Below are positions 1 to 6,584 of a stretch of 21,923 nt of DNA, piece by piece. Source of the stretch: DATKMP01 sp963790045 (GTDB taxonomy: Bacteria; Bacteroidota; Ignavibacteria; UBA10030); NCBI GenBank assembly GCA_963790045.1, contig CAWBMS010000006.1:1-21923 (forward strand), written 5' to 3'. Position 1 is the stretch's first letter, and every line of letters begins with the position of its first letter. The notes beneath the pieces are model-generated. The model was not told the origin of the DNA and made no database searches. It was given only the letters and a program-made list of their open reading frames with translations. The position numbers were made by a program, and so were the translations under genes.

Positions 1-2
1 TG

Positions 3-668
3 ACCAGCCTTCAATCGCTGCATTTGACGGCAACCAGAATCACCGATGCTGGGCTCAAGGGACTGCCCAATCTGCAATTGTTAGGACTGGCAATGGATGC
101 CAACGTGACCGACAGCGGATTGGCATACCTGAAGGGGATGACCAACCTCGAATCGTTGAACCTGATGATGGACAACACGATAACCGACCACGGAGTAGCC
201 CATCTCCAGGGATTGACCAAATTACAATCACTCAACCTGACGGGCACCCAGGTTACGGACAGCGGGTTGCTGTATCTGAAACGGTTGACCAACCTGCAAA
301 CTTTGTATCTGAACAACACACAGGTGACTGACAGAGGGTTGGGGCACCTCACGACCTTGACCAACCTTCAATCACTTTTCCTAAAACACACTACGGTCAC
401 GGAAGAAGGCGTAGAAGTTCGGGCTGGTACTCCCAACCTGCGGCGTTGCTCGTTGACAGTGGCAATGCTGCGACACCGGAGAGCCCACCTCCAAGAAGAC
501 AAAAGCCAGAGAAGTAGAAGCGGGCTTCTGTTTGCGTGTGAGGGAGAGGTGATACGCCGACCTCAGTTACCTGCCGCCTTTCCCTCTCGGGCCAGCGGTC
601 AAAAACCCGGTGTATCGGCCCTTCCTCGTTGCACGCCAACTACATCCAGCATGTCCGCGGCGTCATAA
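3..668 (+). CDS. Leucine-rich-repeat protein, 5' end outside the window
   Basis: The frame is already open at base 3, so the N-terminus lies outside the window. About six repeats of 23-25 residues are visible, each of the type NLxxLxLxxTxVTDxGLxxLxxL, which is common in Planctomycetes/Verrucomicrobia LRR proteins. The repeats suggest a protein-binding solenoid; nothing shows the partner. The repeat pattern ends near base 450 and the remaining 70 residues look random. A one-base shift near 450-460 would give a short Pro/Lys/Arg-rich tail stopping at 515-517, so the true end may be there. Base composition is GC-rich compared with the window after 3040. The gene is partial and its 3' end is uncertain. 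Confidence 0.7.
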   Translation, partial: TSLQSLHLTATRITDAGLKGLPNLQLLGLAMDANVTDSGLAYLKGMTNLESLNLMMDNTITDHGVAHLQGLTKLQSLNLTGTQVTDSGLLYLKRLTNLQTLYLNNTQVTDRGLGHLTTLTNLQSLFLKHTTVTEEGVEVRAGTPNLRRCSLTVAMLRHRRAHLQEDKSQRSRSGLLFACEGEVIRRPQLPAAFPSRASGQKPGVSALPRCTPTTSSMSAAS

Positions 669-899
669 AATTGCCATACCCAAATGGTAGGATACGGACC
701 TCAGCCAGTTCGCTGGTCAAGGTGCTGGCAAGTCTTGGCCGACCTACACCGGCTTGTGGTTAGCGAGCAGCGGTCGCTACGACTTGCGATGGCCAAGCCG
801 TTCCTTGCCAATTTCGGCAAGCAGCGATTCAGGAAGTTGCTCTGATTCCTCCCAAGGTCCGAAATGCCAATTCCGTAGGAACGAAAATGGGCATGTTCA
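518..899. other. Probable non-coding stretch
   Basis: If the LRR gene really ends near 517, this stretch has no convincing gene. Open frames on both strands (for example + 754-939 and - 397-639) give low-complexity Ser/Arg/Pro-rich translations with no recognisable motif, and their starts have no ribosome binding site. I see no RNA gene or clear hairpin. It could be the degraded end of a gene. Confidence 0.4.
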
Positions 900-1187
900 T
901 CAAGTATCTCTTGCTGACTTCAGCTTCAGGGTCTTGTAATACTTGTCCCGCTTGAAATCTCTCACGCCAACCGGCATGGCAAGGTCGATTATGTCTTCGC
1001 CTCGTTCACACCAGGCGTGGCCAATTCGCTTTCCCAGTCGTTCGCTGAGGACTGTGCCATGAACCAACGTCCAGCCTTGCCCTTTCGACGCAGAGGCCCA
1101 TTGGTAAGCGGCACGATAACAGTCGCCGGTAAAATCCTGCCGGAGCAGGTCGGCGGGTGTGTCTGGCTGAAATGGTTTTCGTTTCAT
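900..1187 (-). CDS. Small hypothetical protein with Cys-His-Asp set
   Basis: This 95-residue protein starts at the ATG at 1187. A longer frame to 1280 is open, but it would run into the end of the upstream gene. Conserved-looking points are GDCYRAA (Cys23), GHAWCE (His57) and IIDLAMP (Asp68). Their order and the hydrophobic residues around them recall papain-like/transglutaminase-fold enzymes, whose triad is Cys-His-Asp. That is inference; I do not recognise the family. It begins about 40 bases after the stop of the RelE-like gene on the same strand, so the two may be co-transcribed. Confidence 0.5.
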   Translation of the reverse strand: MKRKPFQPDTPADLLRQDFTGDCYRAAYQWASASKGQGWTLVHGTVLSERLGKRIGHAWCERGEDIIDLAMPVGVRDFKRDKYYKTLKLKSARDT

Positions 1188-1224
1188 TGGATTGCGGATG
1201 GTTGTCGGTGGCCCTGGGCAATCA

Positions 1225-1782
1225 TCATTCTCCAATCGACAGAAGTGCTTCCGCTGCCTCTTTCGGAAGGTGATCAGCAAGCGAGAGTAGCGTATCCTCG
1301 TTCACCTTCCGCACATCGGCTAACCATTCGGCAGGGATGCCGTAGCCGAGCAACTCGTCCTCCGAATAACTCTCAAACAGGAAAGGCTTCGGGCTAGGCT
1401 CTGTCTCAACCGCTTCCACATATTTGGGGATGGTGATTTCCTGGACTCTCTCCCGGATTTCGACGAGCTGCGCGGCACCTGTCTTCGGATGGGTTTCCAG
1501 TTTTCTCCGTTCCGCCCACTGGTAGGAATCGTCGTGATGGCCCACATAGCAAAGCAGAAGGCTCGTTCCCGTTCGATGCACAATGATCCGGACGTCACGG
1601 CTCACGCGGATGGACCAGAAATTCGGGTCTTTCGCTCTCTCTAGTTTATGGAATTGCAACCCGGGATTGGCGGGGTTCAGCTGTAGGTCAAATGCAGCAG
1701 TTTTTGCGGCCTTTTGTTCCTCACCGGACATTCGCGCAAGGCTATCTGTGAAGGTGTCCGATATTCGGAATTCCATGCTCAT
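1225..1782 (-). CDS. RelE/ParE-like domain protein, N-terminal part of a UvrD-type helicase fusion
   Basis: The protein has 185 residues and begins MSMEFRISDTFTDSLARM; family members I recall begin at the second Met. Residues 1-95 form a RelE/ParE-type toxin fold, with the features FHKLERAKDPNFWSIRV and DVRIIVHR. In known relatives this domain and the following Glu/Pro-rich linker (TGAAQLVEIRE, DELLGYGIP) precede a superfamily 1 UvrD-like helicase. Here the protein stops (TGA, with a second TGA directly after) just where the helicase would start. It may be a free-standing version or a truncated remnant. No antitoxin gene is apparent next to it. Its neighbours suggest a defence or restriction island. 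Confidence 0.65.
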   Translation of the reverse strand: MSMEFRISDTFTDSLARMSGEEQKAAKTAAFDLQLNPANPGLQFHKLERAKDPNFWSIRVSRDVRIIVHRTGTSLLLCYVGHHDDSYQWAERRKLETHPKTGAAQLVEIRERVQEITIPKYVEAVETEPSPKPFLFESYSEDELLGYGIPAEWLADVRKVNEDTLLSLADHLPKEAAEALLSIGE

Positions 1783-1839
1783 TTGATCGGAACCAATAAC
1801 TCTCCGGCGTCAGTGGTTGGGGACTTGAGTTTTAGAGTC

Positions 1840-2628
1840 TCAAACCACTGCGGCCACCTGCTCATCTGTAGCAAAGGGGCAATCGGCCCAACCAATGCCA
1901 AGTTGCACTCTCTCAACAGTCGTAATCTGCATACGCCCATGCTCGGCCTTTACTCCAAGGGCGTCACAGAAGGACGAAAATGCGCTGAAATTCTCCAGGC
2001 TGGACTGACTTTCGGAGGGTGACTTGAACGCTTGAACAATAAACACTGCGCTTGAAATTCGGAATCGCTTCGCTTCAATAACGGCAGTAGCGCACCGGTG
2101 CAAGAGTTGATAAGGCACCTGGAGATAGCCGTCATTTTCTGATCTGGGAAGATTCTGCTCGATTTGAGCCCAACGCTCACGGCGATTCTTACGGGAACTC
2201 TCAATTCGCTCTTGCACCTCTGGGTCGCTCTTCGAAAACTGTTTCGATAAATTGACATCTAACCAGTCTCCGAGAGACTCATTTCCACTGCCGAATGGTT
2301 CTTTTGCCTTGGCTTCCACGGATAGCGAGACAATCCCTGCGTTCGCCGTCTGAACGAGAGCCCAGACATCGCATTGAGAATCTCCACCTCTCCCTTTAAG
2401 GGGCACTTTGTGCTCAGCAACGGATAGCAACAGTGTTGGCTGGCCGAAGATACTATTTCTGAACAAGTCGGCAATCGGTTGCGGCAGACCAGCATCGCTA
2501 CAGGACGCACCTTCCCACGAAACTGCTGTCTCAAATGCGGAGTATTTTCGTCTCCACTGAGTCTCTGGGTCTGCCAATCGTTCTCGCCAACTCGCAATTC
2601 CTCTTGTTTCTATACATAGATGGCTCAT
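1840..2628 (-). CDS. PD-(D/E)XK-like protein, probable restriction/defence-linked nuclease
   Basis: A 262-residue protein. A nuclease-like core can be seen: QCDVWALV (Asp87), a hydrophobic strand, then SLSVEAKAKEPFG (Glu105 and Lys107). The D-(X)n-ExK order fits the PD-(D/E)XK fold. The N-terminal GIASWRERLADPETQWRRKYSA and the later YQLLHRCATAVIEAKRF match a family of uncharacterised proteins of similar size that I recall as DUF6946; this was not searched. The start codon overlaps the stop of the upstream methyltransferase fragment (ATGA at 2625-2628), which implies translational coupling and a shared role, possibly the cleaving partner of that methylase. Function is inferred. Confidence 0.6.
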   Translation of the reverse strand: MSHLCIETRGIASWRERLADPETQWRRKYSAFETAVSWEGASCSDAGLPQPIADLFRNSIFGQPTLLLSVAEHKVPLKGRGGDSQCDVWALVQTANAGIVSLSVEAKAKEPFGSGNESLGDWLDVNLSKQFSKSDPEVQERIESSRKNRRERWAQIEQNLPRSENDGYLQVPYQLLHRCATAVIEAKRFRISSAVFIVQAFKSPSESQSSLENFSAFSSFCDALGVKAEHGRMQITTVERVQLGIGWADCPFATDEQVAAVV

Positions 2629-3035
2629 ACGCGGAACACCTTCATTACTTCGTCGCCTAGGTGATTGATGACCTTCACGGCGATACGGCCAGATTTTGGT
2701 TTGGGGAAGGCTCGCGAGGTATCGCTATTAAGCGTGGCCCAAGCTTCCTCGTTGATTTCGGCTTTGAGAGTGGTTTTGAGTGAGGTGTAAGGGTCGTTCG
2801 CACCCAGGAAGTAGGCGTGGCGGACGAAGAAGCTTTCCTCGTTGTAATCGGTGTCGATGAACCAGCAGGCAATGCCTTCGGCATTGTCGCTGCGAACTTC
2901 ACCCGTTTGCGGGTGGAACACATCCACGCCGTTGACCCTGACGCGGACCTTGCCGTCCTTCTCCGGGAGGAGAGTGATGTCCGGCTCCCCGAAGATGACG
3001 AACAAGTTGCCTTTGCCGGTGTTTTTGTGACGCAT
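2625..3035 (-). pseudogene. C-terminal fragment of a DNA methyltransferase-like protein
   Basis: The open part codes for 136 residues, from RHKNTGKGNLFVIFGEPDI to GRIAVKVINHLGDEVMKVFRV. I recall this tail at the C-terminus of large site-specific adenine methyltransferases of type III-like systems; the catalytic DPPY region is absent. Upstream in frame the sequence meets a stop (TAG, 3051-3053) and, more important, becomes an outer-membrane barrel gene in another frame at about 3031-3045. The methylase has therefore lost its N-terminal part. The ATG at 3035 is probably not a real start. The stop overlaps the next gene by 4 bp. The enzyme type is uncertain; the truncation is clear. Confidence 0.55.
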
Positions 3036-3040
3036 GCACG

Positions 3041-3570
3041 GGAAAATATTCTACTCCGAAGACTCCTCCAATGGTGACATCCGTTTCCGTGGTCACTATT
3101 TTGGATCCATATTTTGGATTTCCGGTATTTATACTCCAATAATCTTGTGTCGAAGAGACAAAATTCAATTCAATCTTCGGGCCGGCATAGAAGGAAACCG
3201 ACGATGAGACAGGAATAATATACAACCCGCGAATACCTGCAATGATGATAGACTCATCGGTTTGATCTTGCTCCGTTGATGTGGAGTAATTTTCAGTGGT
3301 AGCGCTTTTATACAACGAAATACCGATGTTTGGCTCCAACCGCAGATGAGGCGCTACATTCAATGGGACATACAATGAGACAGCAGTAGAAAACGCATCC
3401 GGCATGGTGCGAGTATTTTCATACGTTGACTGCGTATAACCTAATTCTTTTCGTGTCGGGTCGAGACTAATACCAATGCCGACTCTTCCTACGGTATCTT
3501 CTTGAGCGAGCATTCTTTCAGATGCGAGAAACGAAAAAATTGCGATCATAAGAATCATAAAATTGCGCAT
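3041..3570 (-). pseudogene. Outer-membrane beta-barrel protein, C-terminus lost
   Basis: The start at 3570 is supported by an AGAAGGA ribosome site a few bases upstream. Residues 1-23 are a signal peptide ending at Leu-Ala-Gln. After that come alternating hydrophobic strands typical of small outer-membrane barrels (VGIGISLD, FSTAVSLYVPLN, LEPNIGISLY, IIIAGIRGLYIIP, VSFYAGPKIELNF, VTIGGVFGVEYFP). The barrel character stops at GVEYFP near 3041. The frame then runs on to 2899, but only as an out-of-frame reading of the methyltransferase fragment. Such barrels usually end in an aromatic residue on a last strand, which is missing. The role is probably structural or unknown; cell location is the outer membrane by inference. 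Confidence 0.65.
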
Positions 3571-3610
3571 AATAATATTCCTTCTATAGTATTGTATTTC
3601 GGTTCTGCAT

Positions 3611-3654
3611 GTGACCGTCACCGGCTCGGCTTAAACTTTGCAAGTGACGATCAC
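3611..3654. repeat. REP-like palindrome, copy A
   Basis: Left arm GTGACCGTCAC (3611-3621) and right arm GTGACGATCAC (3644-3654) pair with one mismatch around a 22-base loop containing CTCGG and TTTGCAA. It lies 40 bases upstream of the barrel gene. The RAYT stop codon (TGA, 3651-3653) is inside the right arm. Confidence 0.8.
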
Positions 3655-4199
3655 ATTTCTTTCTGTTCTTCCTTCAATATTTCAAATTCTTCATGTGCAT
3701 GTTCTTTATCCATTTCCCATTGTAACGGGTTATAAAATATATATTTTCTTGCCGCATCCAATTCTTTGTTATCGCGTAAAACCCGATCATAATAATTCCG
3801 CTGCCAAACGGATTGCTGCGGTGTATTCCGCAATTGATTGATACGCCTTGCAGAGAATGTTTTTAATTGATGAACAATCTCCGGCAATCCAAACATTTTC
3901 CCTGTAGAGGCAGGTTCTGAACCTGCCCCTACAGAAGAATCAAGGATATTGATTATTCCATGAATGTGATCAGGCATAATGACAAACGTATTCAATTGGA
4001 TGGTTTTTATATGATTCGGTAAATCATTTCATATTTCCTGAACAATGTTTCCAAAATTATTCATCACCATAACACCGTCAATAATTGCTCCGAACATATT
4101 GTTGCGTTCCTTTGTGCATACCGTCACAAAATACGCTCCAGGCAATGTATAATCATATCCTTTTAATCGAATTGATTTTCTATGATGTTCTGATTTCAT
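3651..4199 (-). pseudogene. RAYT (REP-associated tyrosine transposase, Y1/IS200-like), broken by one TGA
   Basis: Two open segments in the same frame, 4199-4032 and 4028-3651, are divided by a single TGA at 4029-4031. The first carries the RAYT start HHRKSIRLKGYDY, then LPGAYFVTVCT. The second carries NDLPNH, the HUH metal site FVIMPDHIHGI, and the nucleophile Tyr region NYYDRVLRDNKELD followed by YIFYNPLQW. Family members have Trp before NDLP, so the TGA is a TGG-to-TGA nonsense change. Read through, the protein is about 182 residues, full length for the family. RAYTs cut and join single-stranded REP palindromes; such repeats lie on both sides. The insert VGAGSEPASTGK comes from a palindrome inside the gene. 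Confidence 0.85.
3903..3933. repeat. Palindrome inserted within the RAYT coding sequence
   Basis: Arms TGTAGAGGCAGGTTC (3903-3917) and GAACCTGCCCCTACA (3919-3933) are complementary except for one position. In the RNA read from the minus strand that position is a G-U wobble, so the transcript can fold into a 15-bp stem. It is translated in frame as part of VGAGSEPASTGK, a loop insertion seen in many Y1-type transposases. Confidence 0.8.
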
Positions 4200-4525
4200 A
4201 AAAATCGTTATGTTATTTCTCTTTGGAAACTCCGCTTCCATTCATACATCGCACATAAAATATTTTTCTCTTCAATTCCTTCATTGTCTTTCTCCGAAGC
4301 AGCGCTTCGGCCTTCACCGTCAATATGTTCCACGTAATGCAAATTTCTCTCGCTGCCAAGCTCTTTTACCCGCCACGTCTTTAGGCGGGGCTTGTGACCG
4401 TCACTGACTCGGTTTACACTTTTGCAGGTGACGGTCACATTTCTTCGGGAGCTCCGCTTCCTTTCATACATCGCACACAAAATATTTTTCTCATAACATT
4501 GAATTTGTTTAACTATTGCAACATC
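4200..4525. repeat. Intergenic repeat mosaic upstream of the RAYT gene
   Basis: No gene is supported here. The stretch holds two copies of a roughly 55-bp direct repeat (4214-4270 and 4439-4492) sharing CTCCGCTTCC and TCATACATCGCACA. It also has a perfect hairpin CCGAAGC/GCTTCGG (4294-4310), a hairpin CCCGCC/GGCGGG (4369-4389) and REP copy B. An open minus-strand frame at 4208-4480 only translates these repeats. Confidence 0.7.
4394..4438. repeat. REP-like palindrome, copy B (perfect arms)
   Basis: GTGACCGTCAC (4394-4404) and GTGACGGTCAC (4428-4438) form a perfect 11-bp stem around a 23-base loop with ACTCGGTTTA and TTTTGCAG. A GC-rich hairpin (4369-4389) directly precedes it and ATTTCTT follows it, as in copy A. 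Confidence 0.85.
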
Positions 4526-4882
4526 CTAAGATGCTTCGATTACTGCAAGTCGACTCGCCTTCTTGATAATCAATGTATAGGTGTTGAGTGAATCCACCCA
4601 CAACTGTTCTTTTCCGATTGGGACACCAATGATTCCTGAATGAAGGGGATCGGTTTCAAAGCCAACAAAATTAATTGGTGTCAGATTAAGAGTTTGAATA
4701 AACTCTTTAGCTTCAGCAAGAGTAACGGTGTCTGCAAAACTTGCAACAATTTGCCCGGATGCGTAGTATCCGTTGTGAAAGGGCTGGGGATTGTTTGGCG
4801 GTTCACTTGGAGCCCCTTGTTTCTGACAAGATAAAATTGTGAATGCAAAAACGATCGCTAAGAACATGACAATGGTTTTCAT
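4526..4882 (-). CDS. Small lipoprotein of unknown function
   Basis: The start at 4882 has a strong AAGGAG ribosome site; the frame is open further upstream but that part is repeat DNA. The 118-residue product opens with a lipoprotein signal peptide (hydrophobic MFLAIVFAFTILSC, Cys19 as the lipidated residue). The mature part has a Pro/Gln/Asn-rich linker and then a region of about 75 residues including GQIVASFADTVTLAEAKEFI and NLTPINFVGF, which could be one compact alpha/beta domain. I do not recognise the family. It stands alone between REP copies B and C, on the same strand as comM but separated from it by copy C. Confidence 0.7.
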   Translation of the reverse strand: MKTIVMFLAIVFAFTILSCQKQGAPSEPPNNPQPFHNGYYASGQIVASFADTVTLAEAKEFIQTLNLTPINFVGFETDPLHSGIIGVPIGKEQLWVDSLNTYTLIIKKASRLAVIEAS

Positions 4883-4949
4883 ACAATACGCTCCTTTTTT
4901 AGTCGTTACACAATCTCTCGCTACCAAGCTTGCTTGTCTGGCGGGGCTT

Positions 4950-4993
4950 GTAACCGTCATCGATTCGGTTTAACTTTTGCAGGTGACGAGACA
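4950..4993. repeat. REP-like palindrome, copy C (degenerate)
   Basis: GTAACCGTCAT (4950-4960), a loop with ATTCGGTTTAACTTTTGCAG, and GTGACGAGACA (4983-4993). The loop matches copies A and B closely and the arms have drifted. The GGCGGGGCTTG lead-in is shared with copy B. It lies 14 bases past the 3' end of comM. Confidence 0.75.
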
Positions 4994-5006
4994 CCACTAA
5001 AAGCTA

Positions 5007-6554
5007 TCAACCTGACCCCGCATAAAAGTTTCTATCCAAGCTCCGGTATTGAATTGCTTCGCTCAGATGCTCGGGGCGAATATCTGTACTGCTTGCTAAG
5101 TCTGCAATCGTCCGGCTGACTTTCAAAATGCGGTCGTATGCTCGTGCCGAAAGTCCGAGACGGCTCATCGCCATTTTCAACAGCTCTGTTCCCGCAGAAT
5201 CGATCTGGCAAAATTCTTTGATCTCGTTGGATTCCATGTCCGCATTAGAATACAATCCGGCACTTCCCGAAAATCTCTTTGCCTGAACCGCGCGCGCTTT
5301 CACAACACGCTCGCGTATCAATGCAGATGGCTCGCCATTTCGCTTGGATGAGAGTTCGTCATACTTCACTGCGGGTACTTCCACATGAATATCGATCCGA
5401 TCCAGCAACGGGCCTGAAATCTTCCCCACATATTTTTGTATTTGCAATGGATTGCATGTGCATTCCTGCTGCGGATTGCCGTAATTGCCGCACGGGCACG
5501 GATTCATCGCGCACACAAGCATGAAGTTTGCAGGATAATCCACAGACATCTTTGAACGGCTGATCGTAACTTTATCATCTTCCAATGGCTGGCGTAAAAC
5601 TTCTAGCACATTGCGTGCAAACTCCGGCAGTTCATCTAAAAATAAAACTCCATGATGCGCCAGCGATATTTCTCCCGGCCGCGGAATTGTTCCGCCGCCT
5701 ACCAACGCTGAATCAGAGATAGTATGATGCGGAGAACGGAACGGGCGCGTTGCCACCAACGCCGTATGCGATGGCAGCAAGCCGGCAATAGAATGAATCT
5801 TCGTCGTTTCCAATGCTTCTTCCAACACCATCGGCGGCAAAATAGTCGGCAGCCGTTTCGCCAGCATGGTTTTTCCGGATCCCGGCGGCCCTATCAGCAA
5901 AATATTGTGTCCGCCTGCTGCTGCAACTTCCATGGAACGCTTCACACTCTCCTGTCCTTTCACATCGGCAAAGTCGAGTTCATAATGTTGATCCACAGAA
6001 AACACTTCGTCCAAATCCACATGAAATGGTTTGAGAAGTTGATACTCGCCATTGAGGAACTCGACTGCTTCACGAAGCGATTTGATAGGATACACTTCGA
6101 TCCCTTCCACCATCGCCGCTTCGTGTGCATTTTCTTCCGGCACTAAAACTCCGCGCATCTTTTGTTGCTTCGCTTCTAATGCGATAACCAACGCTCCATG
6201 AATAGGACGTACCGTTCCATCCAAAGCTAATTCACCGAGAATGAAAAATTCATGAAGAATTTCTGATTGAACTTGTTCTGATGCAGCAAGCACTCCGATG
6301 GCAATGGGAAGATCGTACGACGATCCTTCTTTCTTCACATCGGCAGGTGCAAGATTGATTGTGAGTTTACGATACGGAAACGAGAACCCTGAATTTTTTA
6401 TTGCAGAAGTAACGCGGTGATTGCTTTCCTTGACCGCATTATCCGGCAGCCCGACGATAAAAAAATTTGCTAAGCCGGTATCAATATGCGTTTCGACTTC
6501 AACCGTGTACACATTGACGCCGAACGTTGCAGCACTATAGACAAGTGAAAACAT
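5007..6554 (-). CDS. comM: ComM/YifB-type AAA+ ATPase (Mg-chelatase-like)
   Basis: The start at 6554 follows AAGGGGG at proper spacing and gives 515 residues, the usual family length of about 500. The N-terminal part (FGVNVYTVEVETHIDTGL, IVGLPDNAVKES, LTINLAPADVKKEGSSYDLP) is the ChlI-like domain. The ATPase core has Walker A GPPGSGKTMLAKRLP near residue 220, Walker B GVLFLDELPEF, and the Cys-rich CAMNPCPCG...CTC loop. The C-terminal Mg-chelatase helical domain ends with AIQYRSLDR. In Haemophilus and Vibrio, ComM is a hexameric helicase driving branch migration during natural transformation; in other lineages the role is less certain. It lies 30 bases after aspA and may be read with it. Confidence 0.93.
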   Translation of the reverse strand: MFSLVYSAATFGVNVYTVEVETHIDTGLANFFIVGLPDNAVKESNHRVTSAIKNSGFSFPYRKLTINLAPADVKKEGSSYDLPIAIGVLAASEQVQSEILHEFFILGELALDGTVRPIHGALVIALEAKQQKMRGVLVPEENAHEAAMVEGIEVYPIKSLREAVEFLNGEYQLLKPFHVDLDEVFSVDQHYELDFADVKGQESVKRSMEVAAAGGHNILLIGPPGSGKTMLAKRLPTILPPMVLEEALETTKIHSIAGLLPSHTALVATRPFRSPHHTISDSALVGGGTIPRPGEISLAHHGVLFLDELPEFARNVLEVLRQPLEDDKVTISRSKMSVDYPANFMLVCAMNPCPCGNYGNPQQECTCNPLQIQKYVGKISGPLLDRIDIHVEVPAVKYDELSSKRNGEPSALIRERVVKARAVQAKRFSGSAGLYSNADMESNEIKEFCQIDSAGTELLKMAMSRLGLSARAYDRILKVSRTIADLASSTDIRPEHLSEAIQYRSLDRNFYAGSG

Positions 6555-6584
6555 ACAACCCCCTTCCAAGTTTAATGTATCAAA

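Noticed and set aside
2899..3040. C-terminal extension of the barrel protein
   Set aside because: The Arg/Gln/Gly-rich reading is an out-of-frame translation of the methyltransferase fragment, not barrel sequence.
2675..3139. Ser/Arg-rich 154-aa minus-strand gene
   Set aside because: A shadow frame of the methyltransferase fragment and the barrel gene; composition is typical of a wrong frame.
4029..4031. TGA read as tryptophan (alternative genetic code)
   Set aside because: TGA ends many intact genes here (for example nuoG at 9685-9687 and the PASTA gene at 14872-14874), so it is an ordinary stop in this genome.
4208..4480. 90-aa minus-strand gene upstream of the RAYT
   Set aside because: Its repeated peptide (AMYExKRS) is simply the translation of the duplicated 55-bp repeat; no ribosome site or known motif.
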